Positions 62,499 to 64,000 of a stretch of 64,000 nt of DNA are shown here, one piece after another; the stretch's first letter is position 1, and each line of letters begins with the position of its first letter. Made by a program: the position numbers and the translations under genes. The stretch is from Methylomonas sp. ZR1 (GTDB lineage Bacteria > Pseudomonadota > Gammaproteobacteria > Methylococcales > Methylomonadaceae), in NCBI RefSeq assembly GCF_013141865.1, contig NZ_RCST01000001.1, positions 620,001-684,000 on the forward strand, given 5' to 3'. The notes under the pieces are model-generated. The model was not told the origin of the DNA. It searched no databases and saw only the letters and a program-made list of their open reading frames with translations.

Positions 62499-63221
62499 AT
62501 GAAAAAAAAATCTCTGTTAATTTTGTGCCCTCTGTTACTGATATTAACGGCGTGTAGTAATCCTGGCTCAGAACCACCGGTGGCCGGCAGCGTACCGGCC
62601 AAAAAAGCCCCGGCTAAAAAATCAGCGGCAAACAAAGCCCCCGCAACTACGGCTAAAAAACCGGTGTCTAGTCCCGATACCGCCACCTATCCTATCGAAA
62701 GTGTCAGCAATAACTTTAAAGATGAACCGAATCTGCCGACCTTTCGCGCCGAGCCGTTGATGCCGCCGGCCGATATTCCGCCGCCTGCGCCAGCCAGTCC
62801 GGCTCTGACTGCACCCGCTCCGGCGGCGGTGGCTACAGCAACTGCGCCGGCACCAAGGTTTGTTATAGAAGACGCGCGCATCCCCAGCGGCACGCCGCCG
62901 GCGGTGGTGGCTTTAATTAGCGAGTCAGACCGCAGCCGTAATAGTGGCGACCTGGATGCTGCAGTGGTCGTGATGGAACGGGCGCTACGCATCGATTCAC
63001 GCAACCCCACGCTGACTTACAAGCTGGCGCAGCTCAGAATCAAACAAAATAAGCCGCAATTGGCCGAGGAATTGGCGGGCAAGGCTGCTTTACTGGCTGG
63101 CGGTGATCTGGATCTGAAACGCAAAAGCTGGTTGTTGATCGCCGAAGCCCGGCAAATGCAGCAAAATGTCCAAGGGGCAAGAGAAGCTAAAGCCAAGGCG
63201 GACAGCTTTTTCGGTCGCTAG
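62499..63221 (+). CDS. TPR-containing lipoprotein with Ala/Pro/Lys-rich linker
   Basis: A 240-residue lipoprotein. The signal peptide ends in the lipobox LTAC (cysteine at about residue 19). It is followed by a low-complexity Pro/Ala/Lys-rich spacer (about 30-120) that could cross peptidoglycan. A C-terminal TPR-like region comes last (about 130-240, ALISESDRSRNSGDLDAAVVVMERALRIDSRNPTLTYKLAQLRIKQ in pieces). Its partner is unknown. It overlaps the helicase gene by one base, so they are probably co-transcribed. Confidence 0.85.
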   Translation: MKKKSLLILCPLLLILTACSNPGSEPPVAGSVPAKKAPAKKSAANKAPATTAKKPVSSPDTATYPIESVSNNFKDEPNLPTFRAEPLMPPADIPPPAPASPALTAPAPAAVATATAPAPRFVIEDARIPSGTPPAVVALISESDRSRNSGDLDAAVVVMERALRIDSRNPTLTYKLAQLRIKQNKPQLAEELAGKAALLAGGDLDLKRKSWLLIAEARQMQQNVQGAREAKAKADSFFGR

Positions 63222-64000
63222 TGGCTGAGGGTTCCAAGACGGCGCTTGCCGGCGCCGCTAGCAAATTGGTGGATGTGTTTGGCGACGGCGGCGCCTTAGC
63301 CGAGGTTATCAGCGGTTATTCGCCGCGCGCCGCGCAGATTGAGATGGCGGAAAAAATCGCCTACGCCATCGAGTCCCAGCAAAACCTGATTGCCGAGGCC
63401 GGCACCGGCACCGGCAAAACCTTTGCCTATCTGATTCCTGCGATCCTGTCCGGTAAAAAAGTCATCGTTTCCACCGGCACCAAAAATCTACAAGATCAAT
63501 TGTTCAACAAGGATTTGCCGGTGATCCGCAAAGCCTTGAGCAGACGGCCGTTCAAAGCCAGTTTGCTGAAAGGCCGCGCCAATTATTTATGCACTTATCG
63601 GCTGGAACAGGCCTTGAATTCCGCGTTCGGTTACAGCCAGGAAGACGCGGCGGCACTGGCGCAGATCAAGGCTTGGTCGAAGCGCACCAAGGCCGGCGAC
63701 GTCTCGGAAGTGGCTGACGTGCATGACGGCGATCCGGTCTGGTTTCACGCCACTTCCACCACCGACAATTGTTTGGGTCAAAACTGTCCTGACTATGGCG
63801 ATTGCTTTCTAACCAAGGCCCGCAAGCAAGCGCAGGAAGCCGAGATCGTGGTGGTCAATCACCATTTGCTCTGCGCAGATTGGTCGATCCGTGAAACCGG
63901 CTTCGGTGAATTGCTGCCGGATGCCGAAGTCGTCGTTATCGACGAAGCCCATCAACTGGCCGACACCGCCTCCAATTTTTTGGGCGTGACGATTAGCGGC
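63221..64000 (+). CDS. DinG/YoaA-type ATP-dependent helicase, 3' end cut by window edge
   Basis: The frame is open from a GTG at 63221 (overlapping the lipoprotein stop) through the edge, 260 codons. The product is an XPD/DinG-family superfamily 2 helicase: Q-like YSPRAAQIEMA, Walker A AEAGTGTGKTFAYLIPA, motif Ia STGTKNLQDQLF, and the DEAH box VVIDEAHQLADTA. Four cysteines fit the Fe-S cluster of the family (YLCTYRL, then DNCLGQNCPDYGDC). YoaA acts in repair of replication gaps; DinG in R-loop resolution. The N-terminal layout resembles YoaA, but the C-terminal half is needed to decide. Confidence 0.88.
   Translation, partial: MAEGSKTALAGAASKLVDVFGDGGALAEVISGYSPRAAQIEMAEKIAYAIESQQNLIAEAGTGTGKTFAYLIPAILSGKKVIVSTGTKNLQDQLFNKDLPVIRKALSRRPFKASLLKGRANYLCTYRLEQALNSAFGYSQEDAAALAQIKAWSKRTKAGDVSEVADVHDGDPVWFHATSTTDNCLGQNCPDYGDCFLTKARKQAQEAEIVVVNHHLLCADWSIRETGFGELLPDAEVVVIDEAHQLADTASNFLGVTISG

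Noticed and set aside
1..64000. tRNA, rRNA, CRISPR array, transposase and riboswitch search by eye
   Set aside because: Gaps were read for cloverleaf ends, regular direct repeats and thiamine-type leaders, especially before thiD, in 32101-32528 and in 61613-61933; none was found. A covariance-model search would be needed to exclude small RNAs.

Overview
The window looks like chromosome of a gammaproteobacterium of the Methylococcales type (Methylomonas-like). This is inferred from gene content: an exosortase-A type polysaccharide cluster, a suf operon led by an Rrf2 regulator, pyruvate phosphate dikinase beside a PhoH/flavodoxin/TCA set, type IV pilus minor pilins with PilY1, and extragenic palindromic repeats of the kind common in that group. 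No methane-oxidation gene is present, so the genus is a guess. No rRNA, tRNA, CRISPR array or transposase was found.

Layout. 1-3724 (minus): the end of an exopolysaccharide/exosortase-associated cluster with a polysaccharide deacetylase, a GT2 glycosyltransferase, an O-ligase and a membrane protein that runs off the left edge. 3904-13159 (plus): Fe-S assembly locus with an Rrf2 regulator (IscR-type operator over its promoter), sufB, sufC, sufD, sufS, sufU, rsmJ and a Rieske ferredoxin. It is broken twice. Between sufB and sufC lies 1.8 kb holding at least five families of palindromic repeats around an AT-rich PutAbiC-like gene. Between sufD and sufS lies an opposite-strand Uma2 nuclease-like gene. 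13255-20560 (plus): lgt, prfB (no programmed frameshift), a small membrane protein, a DUF433/DUF5615 toxin-antitoxin pair, lysS, a flavin reductase, a Nif11-like peptide, folP and a PLP deaminase/desulfhydrase. 20663-21712: a histidine-rich membrane protein of unknown function. 21717-26023 (minus): dodecin, thiE, thiD and a divergent NAD+ DNA ligase, then a separate Zur-type regulator. 26197-32100: a haem-binding diguanylate cyclase, ppdK, a YhiN-type flavoprotein and a flavodoxin.

32529-37644 (plus) is a compact TCA operon: gltA, an SDHAF4-like gene, sdhC, sdhD, sdhA, sdhB, sdhE. It carries two different succinate dehydrogenase assembly factors. queA follows. 38834-47258 (minus) is the minor-pilin operon fimT-pilV-pilW-pilX-pilY1-pilE; PilY1 has a PA14-like insert and several calcium-type loops.

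47672-59024 (plus) is a tightly packed chemosensory cluster: cheY, cheA, cheW, an Aer-like receptor, a second cheW, a ParA/ParC-type ATPase, a STAS protein, cheR, cheD, cheB, a receptor-like protein without sensor domain, and a second STAS protein. There is no orthodox cheZ. However, the receptor-like protein (57478-58680) and a small protein 3 kb away (61934-62473) both carry a CheZ-like F-x-D-x-x-x-Q helix and an acidic C-terminal tail ending LF, a tail also found on CheD. I regard this as the most interesting hypothesis in the window. 59097-64000 holds an AI-2E/PerM-type permease, a PIN-PhoH ATPase, the CheZ-like protein, a TPR lipoprotein and the start of a DinG/YoaA-type Fe-S helicase that runs off the right edge.
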